Positions 33,431-43,628 of a DNA stretch of 64,000 nt are shown in pieces. Position 1 is the first letter of the stretch; every line of letters begins with the position of its first letter. The position numbers and the translations under genes are program-made. Below the pieces are notes generated by a model that was not told the DNA's origin, did not search any database, and saw nothing but the letters and a program-made list of their open reading frames with translations. This DNA comes from Colius striatus (lineage: Eukaryota > Chordata > Aves > Coliiformes > Coliidae), in NCBI RefSeq assembly GCF_028858725.1, contig NC_084790.1:34017031-34081030 (forward strand). The letters run 5' to 3'.

Positions 33431-33449
33431 AAAAAGAAAAGGGGGAATT
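33429..33449 (+). promoter_or_regulatory. ERV-B polypurine tract
   Basis: A/G run ending AAAAGGGGGAATT immediately before the 3' LTR. Confidence 0.8.
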
Positions 33450-33953
33450 TGTGAGAAATATTGATGTTGCTTTTGCAGAATCCAAAAGAAATTAAGACAA
33501 GGAATTCTGACAGCTGTCTGCCTCTGTGTCATATAAATCAGTGGTCTAACCATGACTGTTATCTGCCTCTCTGTAGTGTAAATCAGTGGATTAACCATGA
33601 CTGTTATCTGCCTCTGTGTAGTGTAAATCAGTGGACTAACCATGAGACTGTTATCTGTTTGTTTGTAATTAGAGTTTAAATCTTAGGATTGTGGGGGAAT
33701 CCACGATAAGATACAAAAACCAGACATCCTCTGAGGAGGATTTAGGAGAAGTTGTAAATCTTGGAGTACCTAATCAATGGGGAAACAAGGGAGGGACCTT
33801 GCGGCCGGGATAGGGAATAAAAAGCCAAATGTTGTATCCATCGGGTGTGCCTACTAGCTAGGACAACCACTCTTGCAAGAACATTTAATAAAAGTGCTTC
33901 ACTGCAGAGTCTGACCTGAGTCTTTCGCGAGAAAGCTTGTTTTGTTTCTCACA
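33450..33953 (+). repeat. ERV-B 3' LTR
   Basis: 504 bp. Colinear with the 5' LTR but with one additional 45-bp unit in U3 (about 33545-33645) and a 10-bp deletion near 33741. Ends TTTCTCACA. Confidence 0.92.
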
Positions 33954-34400
33954 CTGCCAATTACGGTTCCCAGCACAACACTCTTCTGCTACCTACAAGA
34001 AACAGAACAAAAAAGCAGAAACAGGGCAGGATGATGAAAAAACTACAAGCAACATTTTAAGATCTCCCTCTCCACTCTCAACATGGGCTCAGCTCATCTG
34101 TACCTCCTGCCCCCTTAACAGCTAGGGGGGAATTAGGGAATGGGGGATGTGATCAGTCTCTCACAGATGGTTTCTGATGCTTCTCTCTTCTCAGAGGAGG
34201 ATGTCTCCTCATTTTCTTCCCCATGGGGTCCCTCCCACAGGATGCAGTTCTTAAACTTTTCTGGTGTGGGTTCTTCCCAACAGCTTCTGTGAATATGGGG
34301 TCCCTCACATAGGATAATTCTGCAAAAGCTGCCTTCTGAAAAAGAGTACACACTTGCCTACTGCAGCAGTCTGCTTCCGTGATCATGCTTGTTGCTCTGA
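33954..34400 (-). mobile_element. LTR fragment, minus strand, same family as 57367-58643
   Basis: The reverse complement matches the 3' half of the LTR at 57367-58643, for example GGAACCGTAATTGGCAG, GAGAGACTGA followed by CACATCCCCCATTCCCT, and CTGTTGGGAA. It starts abruptly at the ERV-B 3' LTR, inside the element, so its 3' terminal part (about 150 bp) is missing. Confidence 0.75.
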
Positions 34401-35015
34401 AACAAAATGGACTCAGCTTGGTTAAACTGGATGGTTAAACCAAGAGCAAACATTACCTCAGACACAGTTGAACATGTGGATACAGGAAACACACAGGCCT
34501 GTGGACTCATATTAAAGGTACCAAACCAGAGATTACTTAGAAACTCACTAAATAATCAGCGGTATTGACCTTCAATTGCAAAGCGCATGGTATTGCAGGT
34601 TGAGTGAAGGACTCAATTCCTCAAGACTGTTAGAAAGTCATTACAAGGGAAAGTGGATGTTTGCTCACAACAAACATATCATTGGCACACAAGAATATGT
34701 GAAATCTCAGGTCTTATGAGGCCTTGGACTTATCTTTTCTCACTTAGAAATTGTAGCCTCAGCCATACTAATTACAGACCTCAAGCTATCAACATCAATT
34801 TTTTCTACACGACCTCAAGTCTTGTCAGGCCTTTAACCTGGCTTTGCATGTTTTCAGTCACCTCTGCCAAATCAGTTGATGCATCACCTGCACCTTGTCA
34901 TAGGATTAGATACATTGATGTAGAGCTTTATACTAACGTGCTAATAAACCTTACACTAACTTATTGCAATAGTATAAAGCTTATTTTTCAGACAAAGTTC
35001 ACACACAAGCTGTAA
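34401..35015. other. Intergenic, nothing recognised
   Basis: AT-rich. The open frame at 34653-35015 has no recognised motif. Confidence 0.4.
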
Positions 35016-35019
35016 AAAG

Positions 35020-35430
35020 GTGATGCTTATCTCCTCACACAATACCTCCGGGGTCCTCCAACTTCCTTGAGGGCAAAAACCAGTTCTGCGAGGGGCCAAG
35101 CGATGTCTGAAGATCAGGGGTGAGAAAGCCTCAGGACTTATCAGCCTTCATCTCCCAAGGCCCCAAAGACCATCACCGGCCATCACAGGGAGACAACACG
35201 CAAATGAAAGGAAGAAAAGACCTAATTTACATGCAAAAGAGGGGACAGGTTGTGTCTTTGTCTAGGCGGATAATGTCATCATATGATTTTGTAACTTTGT
35301 AACAAATATAAGTCAAGCAAGTTGCCGAGTCGGGTGCACACGTTTGTGGTGGAGCGATCCCCTGTGTGCCCAATAAACATACCTTCTTTATAACTCTTTG
35401 AGTTATAGAGTTTGATTCCGCAAGTCAACA
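35020..35430 (+). mobile_element. Probable solo LTR of another ERV family
   Basis: The 3' part looks like R-U5 of an LTR: a TATA-like AACAAATATAAGTC near 35303, GCCGAGTCGGGTGC, a polyadenylation signal AATAAA near 35372, a GT-rich stretch, and an end ATTCCGCAAGTCAACA at 35430. The left boundary is uncertain (possibly TGTAAAAAGGTG near 35011) and I found no target duplication. The layout is reminiscent of ERV-K-like avian LTRs; this is inference. Confidence 0.5.
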
Positions 35431-35503
35431 TACTGTCAAGCTTGTCCTAGCTGCAGCAGTAAAACTGTCTAACGGCCAGTGTTTGCTCTTGTCCCGTGGA
35501 TCT

Positions 35504-35523
35504 GGGGGGGGGGGGGGGGGGGG
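35504..35523 (+). repeat. Poly(G) tract, 20 bases
   Basis: Twenty consecutive G followed by CGGGAAGGGGGG. A possible G-quadruplex site; the length may be affected by sequencing error. Confidence 0.85.
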
Positions 35524-35779
35524 CGGGAAGGGGGGTTGCTGTTGTTCTACTGCCTAACATGCCTTTAGCATGTTTTGTTTACATTGTGCAGTTGTGTATT
35601 TCTCCCTTCACAACCAATTATGTCATACAAACAGCAAACCTGAGCAATCATGGTATCATTAACCCTGTGGGCTCACAAGAGAGGAGAGGGTATAACATGT
35701 TAGCAAATATGGGATTGTACACACAAAGATCATCCTAATTGTATCCAAAACCAAGAAGGACAAAATTGCCAACTATCAA

Positions 35780-36435
35780 CAGAGCATTTCTCCTGGCAAA
35801 GACCACGCTGGCTGAACAGAGATCTACTGCTAGAGCTCAGGAGAAAAAATAGAATCTATGGTCTCTTGAAGAAGGGTCAGGCAGCTCAGAAGGACTACAA
35901 GGAAGCTCTAAGGCTATGCAGGAAGAAAATTAGAAGGGTCAAGGCTTAACTAGAACTTAAGCTGGCCACTGCTGTAAAAGATAATAGGAAAAGTTTCTAT
36001 ATCAGCAACAAAAGAGGGCTAAAAGGAATCTTCACCCTTAAATGGATGGCAGGGGGAAACTTAGTGATCGAGGAAAAGGCTGAGGTACTTAATACCATCT
36101 TCACCTCAGTCTTCACTACTAAAACCATTTTTTCTCTGAGCACCCATCCACCTGAGTTGGAAGACAGGGGACAGAATAAGACCCCCTTAGTGCAAGTTGA
36201 AATGGTAACCTGCTGCTCCATCTCGACACACACAAGGGAGCTAGATAGGATCCACGTGAGGGTGCTGAGGGAGATGGTGGAAGTGCTCACTTAGCCACTC
36301 TCCATCCACCAGCAGTCCTGGCTCACCTGGGAGGTTCCAGAGGGCTGGAGGGTGGCAAATGTGACACCCATCTACAAGAAGGGCCAGGAAGAGGATCTTA
36401 GGAACTACAGGCCTGTCAGTCTGACCTTGGTGCCA
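35780..36435 (+). mobile_element. CR1 LINE fragment (start of RT region)
   Basis: Forward frames read WLNRDLLLELRRKNRIYGLLKK-like sequence in parts, then (36046-36294) the segment between endonuclease and RT, then VPEGWRVANVTPIYKKG and NYRPVSLT at about 36330-36425, the conserved RT entry block of CR1 ORF2. It is cut at 36435, before the catalytic RT motifs. It has at least one frameshift and stops (for example near 35946 and 36294). Confidence 0.85.
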
Positions 36436-36439
36436 GGTT

Positions 36440-37375
36440 TTACCTTCAGGTAAAACTCAAAACTTCACTTTTAAGGTCTTTATTGGCATCAACTCCTTGT
36501 GAATTGCTGTCATTTCAGCTAAATTTTATACCTTCCCACAGGAGGGAGTAAATAAATGCAGGTCAAATTTTCTTTGAAGCTGATGGCACCTTTTTCAGAC
36601 AGGACACTTCCTAAGGGCATTGAATTTGGGGAAAATTTTCTGGTGGTCATTTTGAGCTAGACTTTAATTTAGTTTGTCCATATATCGTCACAAATCACAA
36701 GTTTGCAATTTCGGCTTCCATAACTCACTCAGTAGAACTGGGATGCTCAGTAGTGATTGGCACCCAATTTGCCCTTTAGCACACACTTACTTCTCTTGTT
36801 TGTGCAGAGTTTGCACTAAGGAGTCTTTCCTCCTGTTCTTTGCATACTACCTACTTTGAGATCTTCACGAAGACTCACTTATCTGTCAAAAGGGGCTCCG
36901 TTACTCCGTTCCTTATGTCTTCACCTGCACTCCAAGCACTTGCATGTCTGTACTCAGGTCACTGCTCAGCCTGGGAATACACAACACACACTTCTGGGAT
37001 CTACCTTCTCACTGCTGAGCCCTTTGCTTTCCTGGGCTGTTTCCAGTCGTGTCAGCCCTCACCTCAATTCAGAGATGCTAGTGGTGCATGTCCATTTTTC
37101 TCTATCTCCAAGGCACTGATAGCAAGGTAGGCTACTTGCTATTTCTTCTGCTGATGTTGTGGTGGGGTGGTGTAGGCAGAGTCTGTGGGTTCCTGGAAGG
37201 AGAATGTGGTCCAAGTGCCCATGCTACTCCTCAGCCCCAGCCACAGGCAGTGGCAAGCCCTGCCTTGTGCAGCATCAGCTCCATGGATTCACATAGCTGA
37301 AAGCAGCTCCTCTTCTGCAGCATACATGTGCAAAACAATGGGCACATGTGAAATGATTAGTGTGTTAAGAGGTTT
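36440..37375. other. Intergenic, nothing recognised
   Basis: No repeat end or gene motif is recognised. Short frames around 36840-37300 look like chance. Confidence 0.4.
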
Positions 37376-37380
37376 GGTTA

Positions 37381-37825
37381 TGTCGTGGTTTTGCCCAGCC
37401 GGGAACAAAGAGCCACGAGGGTGCTCGCTCACTCCTCCCCTCCCGGTGGAGTGGGAAGGGGAACCAGAGAAAAAGGGGAAAAACCCGCGTAGGTTGAAAT
37501 AAGAACGGTTTAATAGAACAACAATAAGAATGAACAGGTTCAGGGGGAAAAAGGAACAGTTTTAACAGTACACGAGGGGAATATACAAAAGGAATGGCGC
37601 GTGCCGCGGCTGCTCACCACCCGGGACCCGACGCGACCCCTTCCGACGGGCAGCCCCGCCTGTGCTCCCGAAGCCCCGCCCTCGACTAGCTCCCTGCTTC
37701 TAGGTACTGGGCATGATGTCAGTATGGTATGGAATACCTGTTGGCCAGCCCGGGTCAGCTGCCCATGTTGTGCCCCTTCCTACTTCCTCATCAAAGTTAA
37801 CTCTATCCTAGCCAAAACCAGGACA
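37381..37825 (-). repeat. ERV-C 3' LTR
   Basis: Plus-strand ends are TGTCGTGGTTTTGCCC and AAAACCAGGACA, the same inverted ends as the solo LTR families in this window. The bases at 37826-37840 are purine-rich on the minus strand (AAGGGGTGGAA) and are the likely polypurine tract. Confidence 0.93.
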
Positions 37826-38179
37826 TTCCACCCCTTATTCTATACCATCTACATCATGCCTAGTTTCACAATATACGACATCTGAGCACCACATTTCCTC
37901 TCCCTGAAAAAAACATAGGGGCACACACAGAGAAGTATATCATTCCCTCAGTTTATAGGCCACCCCCCTAATTTTCCCCATTTGGCCATTTAGGTGTGTC
38001 TTATCTGTTAGTTGAAAGCACTGATCTTGAGGACGTCACTGGGCACCAATTCACATTCTGCTATTCTGTATCTTGCTTGTCCATGTCCATCTTTCGGTGA
38101 TCTGGGTGCTCCTTACTGTAGTGTCAGTGATATGGCATAGAGCAACTATGGTAATGACGACATATAACAACAATGTTAT

Positions 38180-39373
38180 TTAACAACATAATACAATTTG
38201 ATTCAACGAGCTATTCTCACCCAAAATCAATTTTCCTTGAGGTACACACTGGGTTGTCCCATCCTTACACATCACCCACCAAGTGTACCCAGGTCCCTGA
38301 GCAAAAACAATCCCACGAATGGGTTTACCTTTACCCAAGGTAGGACTCACCCATACTGCTTTCCCTAACAGATCTTTTACGTGCACTACAGGGACTTTAT
38401 CCCCTTCTACAGTATGTAAAAGTTCCGATTGGGATGGGCCAGCTCTGTTCACAGATCCTCTGGAGTTGACTAGCCAGGTGGCCTTTTCTAAATTTGTGTC
38501 CCAATGTTTGAATGTTCCACCCCCCATTGCTCTCAGTGTGGTCTTCAATAGTCCATTGTGTCGTTCAACTTTTCCTGAGGCTGGTGCATGATAGGGGATG
38601 TGATAAACCCATTCAATGCCATGCTCTTTGGCCCAGGCATCTATGAGGTTGTTCCTGAAGTGCGTCCCATTGTCTGACTCAATTCTTTCTGGGGTGCCAT
38701 GTCGCCAGAGGACTTTCCTTTCAAGGCCCTGGATGGTGCTCCGGGCGGTGGCATGAGACACAGGATACGTTTCCAACCAGCCGGTGGTCGCCTCCACCAT
38801 TGTGAGCACATGTCGTTTGCCTTGGTGAGTCTGTGGCAGTGTGATATAATCAATCTGCCAGGCCTCTCCGTATTTATATTTCTGCCATCGTCCTCCATAC
38901 CATATGGGCTTCCACCGCTTGGCTTGTCTGATTGTAGCACACGTCTCACACTCATGGACAACCTGTGCAATGGCATCCAAGGTTAAATCCACCCCTCGAT
39001 CATGAGCCCATTTATAGGTAGCATCTCTGCCGTGATGACCTGAGGTGTCATGGGCCCACCGAGCTAAAAATAACTCCCCCTTGTGTTGCCAGTCTAAATC
39101 TATCTGAGCTGCTCCAATCTTTGCAGCCTTGTCCACTTGCTGGTTATGCAGATGTTCTTCAGTGGCCCTGTTCTTAGGTATATGGGCATCTACATGGCGC
39201 ACTTTCACAACCAGCTTCTCCAGCCGAGCAGCAATGTCTTGCCATATTGGGGCAGCCCAGATGGGTTTGCCCCCTCGTTGCCAGTTGTTCTGCTTCCATT
39301 GCTGTAACCACCCCCACACAGCATTTGCTGCCATCCACGAGTCAGTGTAGAGATAAAGCCTTGGCCAGTTTTC
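38180..39373 (-). pseudogene. ERV-C pol: end of RNase H and integrase
   Basis: This frame is the same as the RT frame and is separated from it by TGA 39374-39376. It holds the last RNase H part (VRHVDAHIPK), then an integrase: a zinc finger with HDTSGHHG and CETC, and a catalytic core with Asp in WQIDYI, Asp in ESDNGTHF and Glu in GKVERHNG. All three acidic residues are present. The C-terminal part reads AVWVSPTLGKG. The stop is at 38180. 384 codons are open from 39334, so the integrase domain itself looks undamaged. Confidence 0.9.
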
Positions 39374-41081
39374 TCATTCAGCAATGTCTAAAGCCATCTG
39401 GATGGCTTTTACCTCTGCAAACTGGCTCGATTCACCCTCTCCTTCTGCAGCTTCTGAAACTTTGCGTAGGGGGCTCCACACAGCTGCCTTCCACCTCCGA
39501 TGCTTCCCCACAAGACAGGACCCATCGGTGAACAGGGCATACCGCTTCTCATCTCCTGGAAGTTCCTCATATGATGGGGCCTCTTCAGCAAGGGTTGCCT
39601 CCTTTTCTGGTGATATTTCACTGTCTTCACACTCTGGCCAGTTCGTGATCAGTTCCAGAATTCCAGGGCGGCTAGAACTTCCTACACGAGCTCGTTGTGT
39701 GATCAATGCGATCCACTTACTCCATGTAGCATCAGTTGCATGATGTGTGGAGGAGGCCCTCCCTTTGAACATCCAGCCCAGCACTGGCAGTCGGGGTGCT
39801 AGGAGAAGTTGTGTTTCTGTGCTGATCACTTCTGATGCAGCTTGAACCCCTTCATATGCCGCCAGTATCTCCTTCTCAGTTGGAGTGTATCGGGCCTCGG
39901 ATCCTCTGTATCCCCGACTCCAGAATCCAAGGGGTCGGCCTCGACCCTCCCCAGGTGCTCTCTGCCAAAGACTCCAAGTAGGGCCATTCTCCCCAGCTGC
40001 GGTGTAGAGCACATTTTTAACATCTTGTCCTGTCCGGACTGGCCCAAGTGCCATTGCATGAACAATCTCCTGTTTCATTTGTTCAAAACTTTGTTGCTGT
40101 TCAGGACCCCATTCAAAATCATTTTTCTTCCGTGTTCCGTGGTAGAGAGGGCGCACAATCATACTGTAATTTGGAATATGCATCCTCCAAAAACCCACAA
40201 CACCTAGGAAAGCTTGTGTTTCCTTTTTGCTAGTTGGGGGAGACATGGCTGCAATTTTGTTGATCACATCTATTGGGATATGGCAACGTCCATCCTGCCA
40301 TTTCACTCCTAAAAACTGGATCTCCTGCACAGGCCCTCTGACCTTACTTCGTTTAATGGCAAAACCAGCCTTCAGAAGAATTTGAATTATCTTCTTTCCC
40401 TTCTCAAGAACTTCCTCTGCTGAGTCACCCCACACAACAATGTCATCAATGTATTGCAGGTGTTCTGGGGCCTCGCCCTTCTCCAGCGTGGCCTGGATCA
40501 GTCCATGGCAGATGGTGGGGCTGTGTTTCCACCCCTGGGGCAGTCGATTCCAGGTATACTGAACCCCTCTCCAAGTGAAAGCGAACTGGGACCTGCACTC
40601 TACTGCCAAAGGAATTGAGAAGAATGCATTGGCAATATCAATGGTGGCATACCATTTGGCTGCCTTGGACTCCAGTTCATATTGGAGTTCCAGCATGTCC
40701 AGCACAGCTGCGCTCAGTGGCAGCGTGACTTCATTCAGGCCACGATAGTCCACTGTCAGTCTCCACTCTCCGGTAGACTTTCGCACTGGTCATATGGGAC
40801 TGTTAAAGGGTGAGTGGGTTTTGCTGATCACCCCTTGGCTCTCCAGTTGGCGAATCAACTTATGAATGGGAATCACTGAATCTCTGCTGGTGCAATATTG
40901 CCGCCGGTGCACTGTTGTGGTCGCAATTGGCACCCGTTGCTCCTCAACCTTCAGCAAACCCACAACGGAAGGGTCCTCTGAAAGGCCAGGCATGCTGGAT
41001 AGTTGTTCAATTTCCTCTGTCTCCACTGCAGCCACACCAAAGGCCCACCGGTACCCTTTTGGGTCCTTAAAATACCCTCTC
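39374..41081 (-). pseudogene. ERV-C pol: RT and RNase H, two in-frame stops
   Basis: Two open pieces in one frame, 41035-40793 and 40789-39377, are separated by TGA 40790-40792. The first leads into RT with VIPIHKLIRQLESQG; the second has WRLTVDYRGLN, ATIDIANAFFSIPL, RLPQGWKHSP and the active site YIDD (40442-40453). RNase H follows with LFTDGSC (near 39520) and the AEV block. The frame ends at TGA 39374-39376 inside RNase H and resumes in the same frame to the left. The length without stops is typical for an ERV RT-RNase H. Confidence 0.9.
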
Positions 41082-41387
41082 TTAAGGTAGTCTATGCCCA
41101 GGATAACACGGGGCTTCTGGGCCTGTCACAATGGGGTGTTTGTGCCACTCATCTCCAGTTAAACTCACTTCAGCTTCTAACAAGGTTAGCTGTTGAGATC
41201 CCCCTGTCACTCCAGAAATACAAACAGATTCTGTCCCTTTACAACTTGATGGCATCAGAGTGCATTGTGCTCCAGTATCCACTAAAGCCTTGTACTCTTG
41301 TGGGTTTGATGTGCCAGGCCATCGGATCCACACCGTCCAATAAACTCGGTTGTCCCTCTCCTCCACCTGGCTGGAGGCAGGGCCTCC
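41082..41387 (-). pseudogene. ERV-C protease region
   Basis: It continues in the gag frame directly after the gag stop TAG (41388-41390), suggesting expression by stop-codon readthrough in the parent element. It contains VDTGAQCTLMPSS, the retropepsin active site, near 41290. The C-terminal protease block is reached only after a frame change around 41105-41125, after which the RT frame continues, so the copy is broken here. Confidence 0.8.
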
Positions 41388-43118
41388 CTAGTACTGGCCA
41401 TGGCAGTCATTGGATACTTTTTGTAGAAAAGAGCTAGAAGTCCCCTCGAGGGGACTAGAATAGAGCTCAACCCTTCTATTCTGTCTAGGGAGTTGCTCAC
41501 TGGAAACTGGAGCAGCATCTTTCCAAGAGAAATTGCTCCTTGTAGCGGTTTTTCCCCGTAGCTGCCGTGCCCGTGCCCTTAAGGCCGAAGTAGGTTGCCC
41601 ATGCCACTTGTTCATGTTCTCTCCTTGGTCCCGCAGGTAAGACCACAAAGCACCTCGTGGTGTCTGCCCTCTATATTCCCTCTCTTGAACAGAGGGACAT
41701 CTACTAATGGCTGAAGTACAGACTCGGGTAGGTGGAGTGTGGGACATATCTTCCTTGAATTGGTGGAACTCTTTTGACATTTTATCTACAGCCGAGACAA
41801 CAGCCTGTAGGGAGGAAGACAGACTTTCTTCATATTGCCGAAGTTGAACACCCATTTCCCCCACTGTTTTCCCCTCGCCTTCTTTCCAGGAGATGACTGC
41901 CAATGAATTAGCATAAGATGATGGTGCACTTTGCAGAAATCTTCGCCACATAGACTGTGTGCACTGGACCTCATCTGGGTCTGTTGGTAACTGCTCATTA
42001 TAAATCATTTCCCACACAGCTAACTCCCTCAGGTACTGGATACCTTTGTCCATTGTGGTCCACTTGCCTGGGTGGCATATGATATCTTCTTTGAAGGGGT
42101 ATCTTTCCCTCACACCAGACAAAAGTCTTCTCCAGAGGCTGAGGACTTCTGTCTTCCTTCCAATCGCCTTGTCAATGCCGCCATCCCGGGACAGAGAGCC
42201 CAGCTGCCTGGCTTCCCTGCCCTCCAAGTCCAAGCTGTGGGCCCCATTCTCCCAGCATCGGAGCACCCAGGCAACAAGGTGCTCGCTTGGGTGGTGATTG
42301 TAATCTTTTCGCACTTCTCGCAGTTCGCTCAGGGACAAGGATCGGGTGATTAGCTCTGGCTCTGGCTCTGACTCTTCCTCCCGTTCCTGTGATGACACTG
42401 GTTCATCTTCATCCCTCACAAGGCGAACTGATTTTTTTGCGTATTTCTTTTTCTGGACAGGAGCAACTGACACTGCCACAGGTTGATCCTCTGATTCAGG
42501 ATCAGTGTCTGCTGTTGGAGTTAGGGCAGCAACAGCATCAGTTGCCTCAGTTTGAACAGCCACAGTGGTTGCTAGGGTGGCATTCCTAATCTGTACAAGT
42601 AAAAAACTCTTCCAATACCTGTTCATATTCTTCTGTATATCAATCCCTCCATAGCTGCCCAACCTCATAACAGTCTGGAAAACACATTTCACAACTCTAC
42701 CCAAGAAAAACACCCTACCTAGAGGACAGAGCAATAAAACCACAATGGTTGGGACATCCCAAGGGCATTCTGAATTGTCAAAAGCTATTGCAGTTAACTT
42801 GAATGAGTAAGGGAGGATGGAAAAAATGGAAAAATTACATCCCTCCATTTTTCCCATGAACTGAGTGTCATTACTGTCACTACATTCTGAAAATAAATGT
42901 CCAAGTTGCAGAAATGCCAACCCAGTCATGTACAAGTATTGGCCTAGCTCCATACCCAGTGATACAACCATACCATAAGCCAGTAACAACCAGTACATCA
43001 GAATGAGTGCTTTTGTCCCTTTTCCAAAGGACATAAACACTATCAGAGAGAATACATAGTGCATATGACAAATTATGGGCCAACAGCAGTTAAGCAAATC
43101 CATCAACATTGTGACCAT
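41388..43118 (-). CDS. ERV-C gag-like protein, 576 codons, uninterrupted
   Basis: An open frame of 576 codons from ATG 43118 to TAG 41388. About residues 1-150 contain several hydrophobic stretches (VFSLIVFMSF, ALILMYWLLLAYGMVV, VPTIVVLLLCPLG), unlike a usual matrix domain. Then come a Pro/Glu-rich linker, a basic KKKYAKK, and an alpha-helical region (SLSELREVRKDYNHH ... LHEL-like helices, RRLLSGVRERYPF, WRRFLQSAPSSY) that I take as capsid-like. A basic C-terminus (RARARQLRGKTA) follows; no CCHC zinc knuckle is seen. ATG lies only 36 bases after the primer site, so the leader is very short; a downstream ATG may be the real gag start. It is the only long gag frame in the window without a break. 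Function is inferred from position. Confidence 0.7.
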   Translation of the reverse strand: MVTMLMDLLNCCWPIICHMHYVFSLIVFMSFGKGTKALILMYWLLLAYGMVVSLGMELGQYLYMTGLAFLQLGHLFSECSDSNDTQFMGKMEGCNFSIFSILPYSFKLTAIAFDNSECPWDVPTIVVLLLCPLGRVFFLGRVVKCVFQTVMRLGSYGGIDIQKNMNRYWKSFLLVQIRNATLATTVAVQTEATDAVAALTPTADTDPESEDQPVAVSVAPVQKKKYAKKSVRLVRDEDEPVSSQEREEESEPEPELITRSLSLSELREVRKDYNHHPSEHLVAWVLRCWENGAHSLDLEGREARQLGSLSRDGGIDKAIGRKTEVLSLWRRLLSGVRERYPFKEDIICHPGKWTTMDKGIQYLRELAVWEMIYNEQLPTDPDEVQCTQSMWRRFLQSAPSSYANSLAVISWKEGEGKTVGEMGVQLRQYEESLSSSLQAVVSAVDKMSKEFHQFKEDMSHTPPTRVCTSAISRCPSVQEREYRGQTPRGALWSYLRDQGENMNKWHGQPTSALRARARQLRGKTATRSNFSWKDAAPVSSEQLPRQNRRVELYSSPLEGTSSSFLQKVSNDCHGQY

Positions 43119-43154
43119 TGTTTCAGCCTACTGTGTCTTATTTCAACCCTGCGG

Positions 43155-43172
43155 GCCCCACGTTGGGCGCCA
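43155..43172 (-). promoter_or_regulatory. ERV-C primer-binding site, lysine-type
   Basis: On the minus strand TGGCGCCCAACGTGGGGC lies four bases after the 5' LTR. It resembles primer sites complementary to tRNA-Lys, which I know mainly from ERV-K/betaretrovirus-like elements rather than ERV-L. Confidence 0.8.
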
Positions 43173-43176
43173 AATA

Positions 43177-43623
43177 TGTCGTGGTTTTGCCCAGCCGGGA
43201 ACAAAGAGCCACGAGGGTGCTCGCTCACTCCTCCCCTCCCGGTGGAGTGGGAAGGGGAACCAGAGAAAAAGGGGAAAAACCCGCGTAGGTTGAAATAAGA
43301 GCGGTTTAATAGAACAGCAATAAGAATGAACAGGTTCAGGGGGAAAAAGGAACAGTTTTAACAGTACACGAGGGGAATATACAAAAGGAATGGCGCGTGC
43401 CACGGCTGCTCACCACCCAGGACCCTACGCGACTCACCCTCCGACGGGCAGCCCCGCCTGTGCTCCCGAAGCCCCGCCCCCGACTAGCTCCCTGCCTCTA
43501 GGTACGGGGCATGATGTCAGTATGGTATGGAATACCTGTTGGCCAGCCCAGGTCAGCTGCCCATGCTGTGCCCCTTCCTACTTCCTCATCAAAGTTAACT
43601 CTATCCTAGCCAAAACCAGGACA
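43177..43623 (-). repeat. ERV-C 5' LTR
   Basis: 447 bp, colinear with 37381-37825 with about 2.5% difference by eye. Followed by the duplication GGTTA. Confidence 0.93.
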
Positions 43624-43628
43624 GGTTA

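Larger units (their letters stand above)
27095..33953 (+). mobile_element. ERV-B: class I provirus with proline-type primer site, degraded
   Basis: A provirus of 6.9 kb between LTRs of 469 and 504 bp that differ at roughly 15 positions plus two indels by eye. It has remnants of gag, pol and env; only the TM part of env is open over a long stretch. The two flanks do not match: CR1 sequence on the left, an unrelated LTR fragment on the right, and no target duplication. A third LTR of this family ends at position 122. Confidence 0.92.
37381..43623 (-). mobile_element. ERV-C: class III (ERV-L-like) provirus, minus strand, no env
   Basis: A 6.2-kb provirus read right to left, with perfect 5-bp target duplication GGTTA at 37376-37380 and 43624-43628. 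LTRs are 445 bp (left) and 447 bp (right). They differ at about 11 positions plus a small indel by eye (about 2.5%). Order: 5' LTR, primer site, gag-like frame, protease, RT/RNase H, integrase, 3' LTR. There is no envelope: only about 350 bp separate the integrase stop from the 3' LTR. The pol pattern (QYIDDIVVWG, FLGVKW, FGFWR-type and WSLWQ blocks) and lack of env fit ERV-L. Only a few lesions separate it from an open structure. Confidence 0.93.
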
